From assembly GCA_017440545.1 (NCBI GenBank), contig JAFSGZ010000057.1:1-32287 (forward strand): 32,287 nucleotides of DNA. The letters run 5' to 3'. Made by a program: the position numbers and the translations under genes. Below, in pieces: positions 8,429 to 17,200 of the stretch. Origin of the DNA: Oscillospiraceae bacterium. Lineage in GTDB: Bacteria; Bacillota; Clostridia; Oscillospirales; Ruminococcaceae. The notes under the pieces were generated by a model that was given only the letters and a program-made list of their open reading frames with translations, did no database searches and was not told where the DNA came from. Each line of letters starts with the position of its first letter. Within the stretch, counting starts at the first letter, position 1.

Positions 8429-8620
8429 CTATGCTTTTACTACCTCTACGAGGTGGGAAATTTTCTTAATTTTACCTTTTGTAGGCTCGTTGTCGGGCTG
8501 TACGGTGCTGTCACCGATTTTGCGCAGACCGAGAGCATAGGCAGTAGCGATTTGGTCCTGCTTGCAGCCGATAAGGCTCTTCTTAAGAACTACTTTTAAA
8601 GTTGCAGCTTTCTTAGCCAT
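8429..8620 (-). CDS. rpmD: 50S ribosomal protein L30
   Basis: The 63-residue protein has the L30 pattern [20 protein letters not shown], then [22 protein letters not shown] and the terminal HLVEVVKA. It is a few residues longer than many bacterial L30 proteins because of the MAKKAAT start. It lies 13 bp after rpsE and 22 bp before rplO, the conserved order. Confidence 0.97.
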   Translation of the reverse strand: MAKKAATLKVVLKKSLIGCKQDQIATAYALGLRKIGDSTVQPDNEPTKGKIKKISHLVEVVKA

Positions 8621-8633
8621 TTTTATGCCCTCC

Positions 8634-9137
8634 TTAACCTACTAATACTTCTTTTACGCTTTTTCCGCGAATCTCAGCAACCTGCTCTGCATCACGAAGT
8701 GAAGCAAGACCTTGAATAGTTGCTCTGACCACATTGCACGGATTGTTGCTGCGAAGTGACTTTGTTCTGATATCCTTGATACCTGCGATTTCTACAACCG
8801 CACGAACAGGGCCACCTGCGATAACGCCGGTACCGGGTGCTGCCGGCTTCATGAGTACTCTTCCGGCACCGTAAGCGCCGATAACCTCATGGGGAATAGA
8901 TGTGCCTTTAAGCGACACCTTTACTAAATTCTTTTTCGCGTCCTCAATACCCTTACGGATTGCGTCGGGTACTTCGCCTGCCTTACCTAAGCCGAAGCCT
9001 ACGGTTCCTTGTCCGTCGCCAACGACTACCAGAGCAGCAAATTTGAAAATTCTACCACCCTTGACAGTTTTTGATACGCGGTTAATGGTAACTACTCTTT
9101 CTTGTAATTCCATTGTCGATGCATCAATTAAGCTCAC
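8634..9137 (-). CDS. rpsE: 30S ribosomal protein S5
   Basis: S5 lies at the mRNA entry and contributes to decoding accuracy. The 167-residue protein has the N-terminal double-stranded RNA-binding fold: [19 protein letters not shown], then [30 protein letters not shown]. The C-terminal domain includes [19 protein letters not shown]. The ATG has AGGAGG upstream. It lies 15 bp after rplR. Confidence 0.98.
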   Translation of the reverse strand: MSLIDASTMELQERVVTINRVSKTVKGGRIFKFAALVVVGDGQGTVGFGLGKAGEVPDAIRKGIEDAKKNLVKVSLKGTSIPHEVIGAYGAGRVLMKPAAPGTGVIAGGPVRAVVEIAGIKDIRTKSLRSNNPCNVVRATIQGLASLRDAEQVAEIRGKSVKEVLVG

Positions 9138-9152
9138 AAGAATAACCTCCTC

Positions 9153-9512
9153 TTAGAATTTGAGGCCGCCCTCACGGGCACCTTCGGCCAACTCTTTAAC
9201 ACGACCGTGATAAATATATCCGCCTCTGTCAAAAACAACGTTTTCAATGCCCTTTTCAAGAGCACGTTTAGCGATGAGCTCGCCAACCTTTTTAGCTGCC
9301 TCTTTGTTTCCGCCGTATGCGCCGAAATCTTTTTCAACAGTTGATGCTGAAACAAGAGTTACGCCCTTAACATCATCAATGACCTGAGCATAAATATGCT
9401 TAGCAGAGCGAAATACATCTAAACGGGGACAATCCGCTGTGCCGCTAACCTTTGAACGAACACGAGCGTGTCTTTTAAGCCTTGCTTTGTTGCTATCAGG
9501 CTTTGTTATCAT
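9153..9512 (-). CDS. rplR: 50S ribosomal protein L18
   Basis: L18 binds 5S rRNA with L5 and docks it to 23S rRNA. The 119-residue protein has a basic N-terminus ([16 protein letters not shown]), then [19 protein letters not shown]. It ends [20 protein letters not shown] and AREGGLKF, the family signature. It follows rplF by 17 bp. Confidence 0.98.
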   Translation of the reverse strand: MITKPDSNKARLKRHARVRSKVSGTADCPRLDVFRSAKHIYAQVIDDVKGVTLVSASTVEKDFGAYGGNKEAAKKVGELIAKRALEKGIENVVFDRGGYIYHGRVKELAEGAREGGLKF

Positions 9513-9529
9513 AACTTTTCACTCCTTAC

Positions 9530-10078
9530 TTATTTCTTGGCGCCCTTACCGGCTTTTCCCTCTTTACGACGGATAACCTCATCGGCATACTTGATTCCCT
9601 TGCCCTTATAAGGCTCAGGTAATCTCTTCTCACGTACCTCTGCAGCAAACTGTCCAACCTTTTGCTTATCGGCACCCTTGATTATTACTGTGTTAGGGGA
9701 GGGAACCTCAATTGTGATTCCTTCGATTTCGCTAACGATTACCTGGTGTGAATAACCGAGGTTCATTACTAAATCTTTTCCCTGCTTTGCTGCTCTGTAA
9801 CCAACACCATTAACTTCGAGTGTTTTGCTAAAGCCGTTTGTTACGCCTTCAACCATATTAGCAATGAGTGTTCTTGTAAGGCCGTGAAGAGCCTTCATTT
9901 CCTTTACATCGCTGGGACGAGTTACTGTGATAGCGTCAGCAGCTACTTCAATATTCATATCCTTGTGGAATTCCTGGGTAAGAGTGCCGTTAGGGCCTTT
10001 TACTGTAAGGATTTTTCCATCAAGCTTTACGTCAACACCTGCAGGTATTGCTATGGGATTTCTACCAATTCTTGACAT
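9530..10078 (-). CDS. rplF: 50S ribosomal protein L6
   Basis: L6 sits near the sarcin-ricin loop and the factor-binding site. The 182-residue protein begins [20 protein letters not shown] and has two repeated domains. The second carries [25 protein letters not shown] and the signature [28 protein letters not shown]. It lies 13 bp after rpsH. Confidence 0.98.
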   Translation of the reverse strand: MSRIGRNPIAIPAGVDVKLDGKILTVKGPNGTLTQEFHKDMNIEVAADAITVTRPSDVKEMKALHGLTRTLIANMVEGVTNGFSKTLEVNGVGYRAAKQGKDLVMNLGYSHQVIVSEIEGITIEVPSPNTVIIKGADKQKVGQFAAEVREKRLPEPYKGKGIKYADEVIRRKEGKAGKGAKK

Positions 10079-10091
10079 TCCTTACACCCCC

Positions 10092-10490
10092 TTACCAAAT
10101 AAATGCGAGGACTTCACCGCCAACATTCTCTTTACGAGCTTGTTTATCGGTCATCACACCCTTGCTTGTTGAAACAATGGCAACACCAAGGCCCTTCATT
10201 ACTTTGGGCATATCTTCGCAGCCGGAGTAAATTCTCAGGCCGGGTTTTGAAACCTTGCGAAGTCCGGTGATGATTTGCGATTTGTTAGGTCCATATTTTA
10301 ATGTAATTCTTATAATACCCTGCTTACCGTCTTCAATGACTTCATAGCTCTTGATATAACCTTCATCAAGAAGGATTTGAGCTATTGACTTCTTCATGTT
10401 GGATGCGGGTACATCTACCGTATCATGCTTTGCTGTATTCGCATTGCGAATTCTAGTTAGCATATCGGCAATTGTATCGGTGATTTGCAT
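10092..10490 (-). CDS. rpsH: 30S ribosomal protein S8
   Basis: S8 is a primary 16S rRNA binder of the central domain and, in some bacteria, a translational repressor of the spc operon. The 132-residue protein starts [20 protein letters not shown], has [18 protein letters not shown], and ends with the signature [27 protein letters not shown]. It lies 24 bp after rpsN. Confidence 0.98.
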   Translation of the reverse strand: MQITDTIADMLTRIRNANTAKHDTVDVPASNMKKSIAQILLDEGYIKSYEVIEDGKQGIIRITLKYGPNKSQIITGLRKVSKPGLRIYSGCEDMPKVMKGLGVAIVSTSKGVMTDKQARKENVGGEVLAFIW

Positions 10491-10514
10491 ACCGTCAACC
10501 TCCTTTGCTTCTGT

Positions 10515-10700
10515 TTACCAGCTGGCTTTCTTAACTCCGGGGATTTCACCCTTGTATGCAAGCTCTCTAAAGCATATTCTGCATATTCCGAACTTGCGTA
10601 AATAACCGTGGGGTCTACCGCAGATTTTACACCTGTTATACGCTCTTACAGAGAATTTCGGTGCCCTTTGCTGCTTCATTTTCATAGATGTTTTGGCCAC
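10515..10700 (-). CDS. rpsZ: 30S ribosomal protein S14, type Z
   Basis: This 61-residue short S14 has four zinc-binding cysteines at 24, 27, 40 and 43 (RCKIC and CRICF), typical of Gram-positive and thermophile type Z S14. It ends [15 protein letters not shown], the family signature. It belongs to the 30S head. It lies between rplE and rpsH, its usual spc position; the gene is also called rpsN in some annotations. Confidence 0.98.
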   Translation of the reverse strand: MAKTSMKMKQQRAPKFSVRAYNRCKICGRPHGYLRKFGICRICFRELAYKGEIPGVKKASW

Positions 10701-10713
10701 TTAAAATCCCTCC

Positions 10714-11253
10714 TTACTTTGCAAACGGTGCGCCCATGAGTGTTAAAAGCTCGCGAGCCTCTTCGTCTGTCTTAGCAGTTGTAATAAAGCATATATCCAT
10801 GCCTCTGATTTTATCAATCTTATCATACTCGATTTCGGGGAAGATAAGTTGTTCTTTGATACCCATTGAGTAGTTTCCGCGACCGTCAAAAGAGTTAGCA
10901 TTAATTCCTCTGAAGTCTCTTACTCGGGGAAGTGCGAGTGAGAAAAGTCTGTCAACGAATTCATACATGATTTCGCCTCTGAGTGTAACCTTAGCACCGA
11001 TGGGCATACCCTCTCTGAGCTTAAAGTTAGCAACAGATTTTCTTGCTCTGCAAACGATAGGTTTTTGACCTGTGATTTTTGTAAGGTCTCCAACGATAGC
11101 GTCAATGATTTTTGAGTTATCCTTTGCTTCGCCGCTGCTTACATTTACAACGACCTTTTCAAGCTTGGGGATTTGCATGACGCTCTTATAGCTGAACTTT
11201 TTCATAAGCTCAGGCGCAATATCCTTAAGATATGCATCTTTTAATCTTGCCAT
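10714..11253 (-). CDS. rplE: 50S ribosomal protein L5
   Basis: L5 binds 5S rRNA and contacts the P-site tRNA and S13. The 179-residue protein has [20 protein letters not shown] near the N-terminus and a [26 protein letters not shown] block. It ends [21 protein letters not shown] with [16 protein letters not shown]. It lies 16 bp after rplX. Confidence 0.98.
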   Translation of the reverse strand: MARLKDAYLKDIAPELMKKFSYKSVMQIPKLEKVVVNVSSGEAKDNSKIIDAIVGDLTKITGQKPIVCRARKSVANFKLREGMPIGAKVTLRGEIMYEFVDRLFSLALPRVRDFRGINANSFDGRGNYSMGIKEQLIFPEIEYDKIDKIRGMDICFITTAKTDEEARELLTLMGAPFAK

Positions 11254-11269
11254 GTTAATTCCTCCTCAC

Positions 11270-11587
11270 TTAAAATGTTTTGCCGCAGTGCTTGCAAAGA
11301 CGAACGGTGTTGCCGTTTTTATCTTTAGCGTGAGCAACTCTTGTGGCTTTCTTGCATTTGGGGCATACGAGCATTACCTTGCTTGCATACATAGCTGCTT
11401 CAGCCTGTACAAGACCGCCCTTGTCACCCATCTTACGAGGTTTAACATGCTTTGTTACCATGTTAAGTCCCTCTACGATAACCTTGCTCTCTTTAGGGCT
11501 AACAGCAAGAACCTTGCCCTCTTTGCCCTTGTCATCTCCGGAGATTACCAATACGGTATCGCCTGTTTTAACATGTATTTTATTCAT
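11270..11587 (-). CDS. rplX: 50S ribosomal protein L24, with CxxC zinc ribbon
   Basis: L24 initiates 50S assembly. The 105-residue protein has the N-terminal KOW motif ([21 protein letters not shown], split around residues 7-27) and [11 protein letters not shown]. The C-terminal part has two cysteine pairs, C75/C78 (VCPKC) and C98/C101 (LCKHC), suggesting a bound zinc; the Bacillus protein as I recall it lacks these pairs. It lies between rplN and rplE. Confidence 0.98.
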   Translation of the reverse strand: MNKIHVKTGDTVLVISGDDKGKEGKVLAVSPKESKVIVEGLNMVTKHVKPRKMGDKGGLVQAEAAMYASKVMLVCPKCKKATRVAHAKDKNGNTVRLCKHCGKTF

Positions 11588-11604
11588 TTGCGAACACCTC
11601 CGTA

Positions 11605-11973
11605 TTAAAGTACTTCGGGAGCGAGTGAGAGAATCTTGAGATATTCATGGTCTCTAAGCTCTCTTGCTACTGGCCCGAAAATACGTGTACCTCTGGGGTT
11701 TTTATCATCTCTGATGATAACGGCTGCATTTTCATCAAATCTGATGTATGTTCCGTCATCTCTGCGAACGCCTTTAGCTGAGCGTACAATTACTGCTCTA
11801 ACTACGTCGCCCTTCTTTACAACTCCGCCGGGAGCTGCTTTCTTTACAGATGCCACAATGACATCTCCAATGTTAGCATACCTTCTGCGTGAACCGCCAA
11901 GCACTCTGATGCACATAAGCTCTTTTGCACCGGTGTTGTCGGCAACTTTAAGGTAAGTTTGCATCTGAATCAT
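11605..11973 (-). CDS. rplN: 50S ribosomal protein L14
   Basis: L14 forms an intersubunit bridge with 16S rRNA helix 14. The start is set at the ATG at 11971-11973, giving 122 residues beginning [20 protein letters not shown], the exact family start. AAGGAGGACGCATC lies just before it. An in-frame ATG eight codons earlier (11997) would place that Shine-Dalgarno inside the gene and add non-family residues, so it is rejected. The end, [20 protein letters not shown], is typical. Confidence 0.98.
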   Translation of the reverse strand: MIQMQTYLKVADNTGAKELMCIRVLGGSRRRYANIGDVIVASVKKAAPGGVVKKGDVVRAVIVRSAKGVRRDDGTYIRFDENAAVIIRDDKNPRGTRIFGPVARELRDHEYLKILSLAPEVL

Positions 11974-12084
11974 GATGCGTCCTCCTTTTTGGTTCATTAA
12001 GACCCTCTTTTAAAGCTTGGGTGCGTATATTCCTTACGCCTTACACCTCAAAGGCTGCCTTAAGACCTAAAAATATTATTTTAT
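11974..12084 (-). other. 111-bp rpsQ-rplN spacer at the S10/spc junction
   Basis: This is where separate S10 and spc operons would meet. On the minus strand I see a GCGUA-AGGAAUA-UACGC hairpin and a tandem GUAAGGC-GUAAGG repeat. A weak promoter-like pair overlaps the rpsQ end: TCGAGA, 17 bp, TAATAT. None of these is convincing alone; there is no terminator, so read-through from rpsQ is expected. Confidence 0.4.
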
Positions 12085-12342
12085 TTATTTTGCCTTCTCG
12101 ATGATTTCAATAACTCTCCATCTCTTATCTTTGGACAGAGGTCTTGTCTCCATGATTTGCACCTTATCGCCAATGCCGCAAGCGTTTTGCTCGTCATGTG
12201 CCTTGAACTTTACAGTGCGCTTAATGATTTTTTTGTAAAGGGGGTGCCTTACATTGTCCTCGATTGCTACAACAACGGTTTTATCCATTTTGTCGCTTAC
12301 AACCTTACCGACTCTTGTTTTTCTTAAGTTTCTTTCAGTCAT
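12085..12342 (-). CDS. rpsQ: 30S ribosomal protein S17
   Basis: S17 is a primary 16S rRNA-binding protein with an OB fold. The 85-residue sequence begins [20 protein letters not shown] and continues [31 protein letters not shown]. It then has [21 protein letters not shown], a strong family signature. It lies 19 bp after rpmC. Confidence 0.98.
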   Translation of the reverse strand: MTERNLRKTRVGKVVSDKMDKTVVVAIEDNVRHPLYKKIIKRTVKFKAHDEQNACGIGDKVQIMETRPLSKDKRWRVIEIIEKAK

Positions 12343-12361
12343 GGCTTAATTCCTCCCTTCC

Positions 12362-12562
12362 CTATTTCACATCGCTGAGCTGTTTTTCTCTGATAATTGT
12401 CATAACCTTGGCAATATCCTTCTTAACAGCATTGATTCTCATAGGATTCTCGAGCTGGTTAATAGCGTGTTGGAAGCGCAGGTTGAAGAGCTCGTCTTTA
12501 AGGTCTTTTAAAAGCTGATTTAACTCAAGCTCACTCTTATCACGAATTTCGGTTATTTTCAT
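12362..12562 (-). CDS. rpmC: 50S ribosomal protein L29
   Basis: L29 is a two-helix protein by the exit tunnel, part of the docking site for SRP and trigger factor. The 66-residue sequence has [20 protein letters not shown], then [28 protein letters not shown], the L29 signature. Its ATG overlaps the rplP stop by one base (TAATG), so translation is probably coupled. Confidence 0.98.
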   Translation of the reverse strand: MKITEIRDKSELELNQLLKDLKDELFNLRFQHAINQLENPMRINAVKKDIAKVMTIIREKQLSDVK

Positions 12563-12984
12563 TACTCTTCACTCCCTTCTTCCTTCTTAACGAATTTACA
12601 CTTTACGGGAAGCTTGTGCATAGCGAGACGGAGTGCCTCTCTTGCAACTTCCTCGGCTACACCGCCGATTTCAAACATAACTCTACCGGGCTTAACAACA
12701 GCAACCCAGTACTCAGGGCTACCTTTACCTGAACCCATTCGAGTTTCAGCAGGTTTCTCTGTGATAGGCTTGTCGGGGAATATTTTAATCCAAACCTGAC
12801 CGCCTCTTTTGATGTAACGTGTCATAGCGATACGGGCTGCCTCAATTTGATTTGAGGTAATCCATGCAGGCTCTAAAGCCTGAATACCAAACTGGCCGTA
12901 TGTTACGGTGTTACCGCGGGTAGCAGTACCCTTCATGCGTCCTCTGTGGACTCTTCTGTATTTTACTCTCTTAGGCAGAAGCAT
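12562..12984 (-). CDS. rplP: 50S ribosomal protein L16
   Basis: L16 organises the A-site tRNA region of the 50S subunit. The 140-residue protein begins [20 protein letters not shown] and includes [20 protein letters not shown]. It also has [20 protein letters not shown] and [21 protein letters not shown]. Its ATG overlaps the rpsC stop by one base (TAATG), and its own stop overlaps rpmC the same way, forming a coupled trio. Confidence 0.98.
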   Translation of the reverse strand: MLLPKRVKYRRVHRGRMKGTATRGNTVTYGQFGIQALEPAWITSNQIEAARIAMTRYIKRGGQVWIKIFPDKPITEKPAETRMGSGKGSPEYWVAVVKPGRVMFEIGGVAEEVAREALRLAMHKLPVKCKFVKKEEGSEE

Positions 12985-13649
12985 TACTTGCTACCTCCTT
13001 CCTTTCGAGTATTCTTTGCAGCTGCAAGAACCTCTCCGGTATAAACCCATACTTTTACGCCGATACGACCGTAGGTTGTTGCTGCCTCAGCAAAACCATA
13101 GTCAATGTCAGCACGAATTGTCTGAAGGGGAATAGTACCTTCGTGGTACTGCTCTGTACGTGCGATTTCAGCACCGCCGAGTCTTCCCGATACAGCAACC
13201 TTAATACCTTTTGCACCGAGCTTCATTGCTCTACCGATAGCCATTTTCATAGCTCTTCTGAATGATGCTCTCTTCTCAAGCTGAGCTGCGATGCTTTCAG
13301 CAACGAGCTGAGCGTTGAGGTCCATATTTTTAACTTCTGTTACTTTGATATCCACGGTTTTACCGAGCATTGCTGCGATATCCTGACGAAGCTTCTCTAT
13401 CTCAGCGCCGCCCTTACCAATGATGATACCAGGCTTTGCGCAGAAGATGTTAATTCTAACAAGAGAATCAACTCTCTCGATTTCGATGCGGGGAATACCT
13501 GCATCGTAGCATCTCTTCTTGAGATATGTTCTGAGCTTGTAATCTTCAACGAGGGTATCTCCGAAGGTGTTATCCTCGGCATACCAACGCGAGTTCCAGT
13601 CTTTTATCACGCCGACTCTAAGTCCGTGGGGATTTACTTTCTGGCCCAT
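12984..13649 (-). CDS. rpsC: 30S ribosomal protein S3
   Basis: S3 forms the mRNA entry helicase region with S4 and S5. The 221-residue protein starts [20 protein letters not shown] and has a KH type II domain with [19 protein letters not shown] (about 71-89). The C-terminal domain contains [20 protein letters not shown] and [22 protein letters not shown]. It follows rplV by 10 bp. Confidence 0.98.
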   Translation of the reverse strand: MGQKVNPHGLRVGVIKDWNSRWYAEDNTFGDTLVEDYKLRTYLKKRCYDAGIPRIEIERVDSLVRINIFCAKPGIIIGKGGAEIEKLRQDIAAMLGKTVDIKVTEVKNMDLNAQLVAESIAAQLEKRASFRRAMKMAIGRAMKLGAKGIKVAVSGRLGGAEIARTEQYHEGTIPLQTIRADIDYGFAEAATTYGRIGVKVWVYTGEVLAAAKNTRKEGGSK

Positions 13650-13659
13650 AGTTTGCCTC

Positions 13660-13995
13660 CTATTCCTTTTCCTTCAGAACGAGGGTAATGTGTGATGATC
13701 TCTTTAATACTCTGAATGCTCTTCCTTGAGCACGGGGTCTGATTCTCTTCATAATCGGACCGGGACATACAAAACATTCTGCTACATAGAGATTGTTTTT
13801 GTCCATATTGTGATTGTTCTCAGCATTTGCAATAGCCGATTTGAGGAGCTTTACAAGCAGCTCAGAAGCTGCTTTAGGCGTATGCTGTAAAATAGCCATA
13901 GCCTTGTCTGCACTCTGGTTTCTGATAAGGTCGAGTACAATCTGAACCTTTCTCGGCGAAATGCGAGCATATCTAAGGTAAGCTTTTGCTTCCAT
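13660..13995 (-). CDS. rplV: 50S ribosomal protein L22
   Basis: L22 lines the exit tunnel with a long beta hairpin and is a site of macrolide resistance changes. The 111-residue protein has [20 protein letters not shown] near the start. The hairpin region reads [20 protein letters not shown], followed by [15 protein letters not shown]. It lies 27 bp after rpsS. Confidence 0.98.
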   Translation of the reverse strand: MEAKAYLRYARISPRKVQIVLDLIRNQSADKAMAILQHTPKAASELLVKLLKSAIANAENNHNMDKNNLYVAECFVCPGPIMKRIRPRAQGRAFRVLKRSSHITLVLKEKE

Positions 13996-14022
13996 TGTTA
14001 ATTTCCTCCTTCCGACCTACTG

Positions 14023-14304
14023 CTAATTGCCATTGTTTGATGTTTTGGTGCCTGCGTGACCCTTAAATGTTCTTGTGGGAGCAAACTCACCTAACTTGTG
14101 GCCGACCATGTCCTCCGTTACATACACAGGAACATGCTTTCTTCCGTCGTGGACGGCAATTGTGTGTCCGACAAATTCGGGGAATATGGTGGAAGCTCTG
14201 TCCCAAGTTTTGAGAACGCGCTTCTCGCCTGTTTCATTCATAGCAACTATTCTTTTATAAAGGACCTCTTGTACATAAGGGCCTTTCTTTATACTTCTAC
14301 CCAA
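14023..14304 (-). CDS. rpsS: 30S ribosomal protein S19
   Basis: S19 sits on the 30S head and pairs with S13. The 93-residue protein starts [19 protein letters not shown]. It has [20 protein letters not shown] and ends [19 protein letters not shown], the family signature. GGAGGC is upstream of the ATG. It lies 21 bp after rplB. Confidence 0.98.
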   Translation of the reverse strand: MGRSIKKGPYVQEVLYKRIVAMNETGEKRVLKTWDRASTIFPEFVGHTIAVHDGRKHVPVYVTEDMVGHKLGEFAPTRTFKGHAGTKTSNNGN

Positions 14305-14325
14305 TTCATTTGCCTCCTTTCAGCC

Positions 14326-15159
14326 TTATTTGCCGTTGCGGCGTTTTACGATAAGCTTATCTGAACTCTTGTGCTTAGCTCTGGTCTTATATCCAAGAGC
14401 GGGCTTGCCCCAAGGAGTTACAGGTCCGGGTCTACCGATGGGTGATTTACCTTCACCACCACCGTGGGGGTGGTCGCAGGGGTTCATTACAGAACCTCTA
14501 ACTGTAGGTCTCCAACCCATGTGGCGTTTTCTACCGGCTTTACCGATGCTTACGTTTTCGTGCTCAACGTTTCCTACTTGGCCGATGGTAGCCATACCCT
14601 CAACGGGTACATTTCTAAGTTCGCCTGAAGGCAAGCGGATAAGTGCATATGCGCCTTCCTTTGCCATAAGCTGAGCCATAATTCCGGCGCTTCTTGCAAG
14701 CTGTGCGCCCTTGCCGGGATAAAGCTCAATGTTGTGAATAAAGGTACCAACAGGAATGTTTGCAAGGGGAAGTGCGTTTCCGGGCTTAATGTCAGCCTCG
14801 GTGCCCGATACTACTGTATCGCCAACCTTAAGGCCAACGGGAGCGAGGATGTATCTTCTCTCCTTGTCCTCGTACTCAACGAGTGCGATGTGTGCGCTTC
14901 TGTTGGGGTCGTACTCTAATGAGATAACCTGTGCAGTCATTCCTACCTTATCTCTCTTAAAGTCGATAATTCTGTATTTTCTCTTATTAGCTCCGCCGCG
15001 GTGTCTAACGGTGATTCTGCCGTAGCTGTTTCTACCGTTTGTTTTGTCTAACTTAACGAGAAGTGATTTTTCGGGCTTATTTGTTGTAATCTCTGAAAAA
15101 TCGCTAACTGTCATTTGACGTCTTGACGGAGTAGTAGGCTTATAGCTCTTTAATGCCAT
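14326..15159 (-). CDS. rplB: 50S ribosomal protein L2
   Basis: L2 is needed for peptidyl transferase activity and subunit joining. The ATG at 15157-15159 gives 277 residues beginning [20 protein letters not shown]. It lies 10 nt after an AGGAG, while a GTG three codons earlier would abut that site, so the ATG is chosen. Visible signatures are [20 protein letters not shown], the SH3-like [25 protein letters not shown], and the catalytic-region [20 protein letters not shown] with the conserved histidine. Confidence 0.98.
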   Translation of the reverse strand: MALKSYKPTTPSRRQMTVSDFSEITTNKPEKSLLVKLDKTNGRNSYGRITVRHRGGANKRKYRIIDFKRDKVGMTAQVISLEYDPNRSAHIALVEYEDKERRYILAPVGLKVGDTVVSGTEADIKPGNALPLANIPVGTFIHNIELYPGKGAQLARSAGIMAQLMAKEGAYALIRLPSGELRNVPVEGMATIGQVGNVEHENVSIGKAGRKRHMGWRPTVRGSVMNPCDHPHGGGEGKSPIGRPGPVTPWGKPALGYKTRAKHKSSDKLIVKRRNGK

Positions 15160-15178
15160 TTGTTTCACTCTCCTATAT

Positions 15179-15216
15179 AGGCTTTGCGGGGCTTGGCATT
15201 ACCCCATAACCTGCCT
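15179..15216 (-). repeat. Two-tier hairpin in the rplW-rplB gap
   Basis: On the minus strand AGGC (15213-15216) can pair with GCCU (15179-15182), enclosing GGGG/CCCC (15202-15205 with 15188-15191). It covers most of the 72-bp gap before the rplB Shine-Dalgarno and lacks a U-run. A role in rplB translation or RNA processing is possible but unproven. Confidence 0.35.
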
Positions 15217-15231
15217 TTTTAGTTTTGACTC

Positions 15232-15528
15232 TTACGCGAGGTTATCAAAGAACTCGATTGTCTTGGAATCCTCGGTTACTGTAACGATGGCTTTTTTCCA
15301 GTCAGGACGGTAGCCTTCGTTTCTACCCATTCTCTTAAGCTTGCCGCTGCAGTTAATAACTGCTACCTTCTTAACCTTTACGCCTGAGAAGATTTCTTCG
15401 CATGCTCTTTTAATGTCAACCTTAGTAGCGTCTTTTGCAACTGCAAAGGTGTATTTCTTAGAAGCCAGATTTGAAACGCTTGCCTCTGTGATAATCGGCT
15501 TTATAATGATGTCACGGGCTGTTTTCAT
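15232..15528 (-). CDS. rplW: 50S ribosomal protein L23
   Basis: L23 is the main docking point for trigger factor and SRP at the tunnel exit. The 98-residue protein begins [20 protein letters not shown]. It has [20 protein letters not shown] and [17 protein letters not shown]. Its start overlaps the end of rplD by 4 bp (ATGA), indicating coupling. It is followed by the 72-bp gap before rplB. Confidence 0.98.
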   Translation of the reverse strand: MKTARDIIIKPIITEASVSNLASKKYTFAVAKDATKVDIKRACEEIFSGVKVKKVAVINCSGKLKRMGRNEGYRPDWKKAIVTVTEDSKTIEFFDNLA

Positions 15529-16151
15529 CTGTCATACACCTCCTCTAATTTAAGTGCTGCATCCTTTGCAAGAATGAGCTTGTCGTAATTTAAGATGTCG
15601 TAGGTATTAATGGTATTGTAAAGAGCTGTTTTAACTCCGGGGATGTTAGCGGCGCTCTTAATAACTGCATTATCAACTGCAGGCATAACAATGAGTGCCT
15701 TCTTCTCAACGCCGAGAGCCTTGAGCATTTCTACCATTTTCTTTGTTTTGATTTCTTCAAATGTAATTGCATCAACAACTACGAGCTCTTTTGTTTGTAC
15801 CTTGCTTGAAAGAGCAGATACTAAAGCGAGCTTCTTAACCTTCTTGTTAAGTGAGTAGCTGTAATCGCGGGGCTTAGGACCAAGAGCGATACCGCCGTGT
15901 CTCCACTGGGGAGCTCTGATTGAACCCTGACGAGCGTGGCCTGTACCCTTTTGTCTCCAAGGCTTTCTACCGCCGCCTCTAACCTCTGTTCTGGTTAAAG
16001 TTGACTGTGTGCCCTGTCTTTGATTTGCAAGATAGTTAACAACTGCAGCGTGCATTACTGCGGTGTTGGGTTCGATTCCGAAAACCTTATCGGAAAGCTT
16101 CATGCTGGAAACCTCGTTGCCAGACATATCAAAAACTTTTACCTTTGGCAT
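15525..16151 (-). CDS. rplD: 50S ribosomal protein L4
   Basis: L4 lines the exit tunnel; in gammaproteobacteria it also represses the S10 operon. The 208-residue protein starts [21 protein letters not shown]. Its tunnel loop contains [24 protein letters not shown] (about 55-78), the family signature, then [20 protein letters not shown]. It lies 17 bp after rplC and overlaps rplW by 4 bp. Confidence 0.98.
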   Translation of the reverse strand: MPKVKVFDMSGNEVSSMKLSDKVFGIEPNTAVMHAAVVNYLANQRQGTQSTLTRTEVRGGGRKPWRQKGTGHARQGSIRAPQWRHGGIALGPKPRDYSYSLNKKVKKLALVSALSSKVQTKELVVVDAITFEEIKTKKMVEMLKALGVEKKALIVMPAVDNAVIKSAANIPGVKTALYNTINTYDILNYDKLILAKDAALKLEEVYDR

Positions 16152-16168
16152 TGTGCTTCCTCCTTCCC

Positions 16169-16801
16169 TTATGCTTTAACGCTGTCGGAGATGCATACGA
16201 TACCGTTCTTGGGACCGGGAATTGCACCCTTCAGCGCGATAAGATTGTTTTCTGCGTCAACCTTTACTACTTCAAGGTTCTGTACGGTTACTCTGCCTGC
16301 ACCCATGTGACCGGGGAGCTTTTTACCTTTCATAACTCTTGAAGGGTCGGAACAAGCACCGTTTGAACCTGCGTGACGGTGTACAGGGCCTGTACCGTGG
16401 GTCTCTTTAAGTCTTGCAAAACCGTGTCTTTTGATAACGCCTGCATAGCCTTTACCTTTGCTGGTTCCAACTACGTCTACCTTATCACCGATTACAAATG
16501 TATCTGCCTTGATGATATCGCCGACATTTACACTGTCACAGTTTTCAAAACGGAATTCTTTAAGTGTTTTCTTGTTTGCTACATTTGCCTTAGCAAAATG
16601 TCCTTTTCTGGGACGGTTGACATTCTTTTCCTTTGCGTCGCCAAAACCGAACTGCACGGCTTCATAACCGTCGTTTTCGATTGTCTTTTTCATGACAACA
16701 ACACAGGGTCCTGCTTCTACAACTGTTACAGGAACAACCTTGCCCTTTTCATCAAAGAGCTGTGTCATACCGACCTTTTTGCCGATAATTGCCTTTTGCA
16801 T
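16169..16801 (-). CDS. rplC: 50S ribosomal protein L3
   Basis: L3 binds near the 3' end of 23S rRNA and extends a loop toward the peptidyl transferase centre. The ATG at 16799-16801 gives 210 residues starting [26 protein letters not shown] lies 7 nt upstream, whereas an upstream in-frame TTG includes that site, so the ATG is used. Signatures are [23 protein letters not shown] and [30 protein letters not shown], with the methylatable glutamine position occupied by asparagine-glycine context (SNG). Confidence 0.98.
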   Translation of the reverse strand: MQKAIIGKKVGMTQLFDEKGKVVPVTVVEAGPCVVVMKKTIENDGYEAVQFGFGDAKEKNVNRPRKGHFAKANVANKKTLKEFRFENCDSVNVGDIIKADTFVIGDKVDVVGTSKGKGYAGVIKRHGFARLKETHGTGPVHRHAGSNGACSDPSRVMKGKKLPGHMGAGRVTVQNLEVVKVDAENNLIALKGAIPGPKNGIVCISDSVKA

Positions 16802-16830
16802 TTTTTCTACCTCCAAAAATTTGGTTATTG

Positions 16831-16867
16831 GTTGACTTTAATTAACTTACAGCCATTGAAAGCCAAC
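16831..16867 (-). repeat. Hairpin in the rpsJ-rplC gap
   Basis: On the minus strand GUUGGCUUU (16859-16867) pairs with AAAGUCAAC (16831-16839), 9 bp with one G-U and a 19-nt loop. It ends 29 nt before the rplC ATG. There is no U-run. It could be a translational control or processing element for rplC; the evidence is only the pairing. Confidence 0.4.
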
Positions 16868-16888
16868 ATGACCTGCACTCACCGAAAA

Positions 16889-17200
16889 TTAATATTTAAT
16901 TTCGATGTCCACACCGGCAGGTAGCTGAAGCTTAGTGAGTGCGTCGACAACGTCATTTGACGGACGAACTACATCAATAAGTCTCTTGTGTGTTCTCATC
17001 TCAAACTGCTCGCGGCTATCCTTGTACTTGTGTACAGCACGGAGAATAGTTACGATTTCCTTCTCTGTGGGAAGGGGAATAGGACCTGAAACCTTTGCGC
17101 CAGCTTTTCTTGCTGTCTCAACGATTTTCTCAGCTGATTGGTCAACTAACTGATGGTCATAACCCTTGAGTCTGATTCTGATTTTTTGAGTAACTGCCAC
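16889..17200 (-). CDS. rpsJ: 30S ribosomal protein S10
   Basis: S10 sits on the 30S head and also serves as NusE in antitermination complexes. The 103-residue protein begins [20 protein letters not shown]. It has [23 protein letters not shown] and ends with the signature [38 protein letters not shown]-type tail. It is the first gene of the ribosomal run, preceded by a GGGAGGCGATTTAA ribosome binding region and an exceptionally long leader. No tuf or fusA gene lies upstream, unlike the usual str-S10 order. Confidence 0.98.
   Translation of the reverse strand: MAVTQKIRIRLKGYDHQLVDQSAEKIVETARKAGAKVSGPIPLPTEKEIVTILRAVHKYKDSREQFEMRTHKRLIDVVRPSNDVVDALTKLQLPAGVDIEIKY

Noticed and set aside
16373-16924. 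183-residue open frame on the plus strand antisense to rplC
   Set aside because: It lies opposite a certain ribosomal gene, is cysteine-rich and low in recognisable motifs, and has no ribosome binding site; it mirrors codon bias of rplC.
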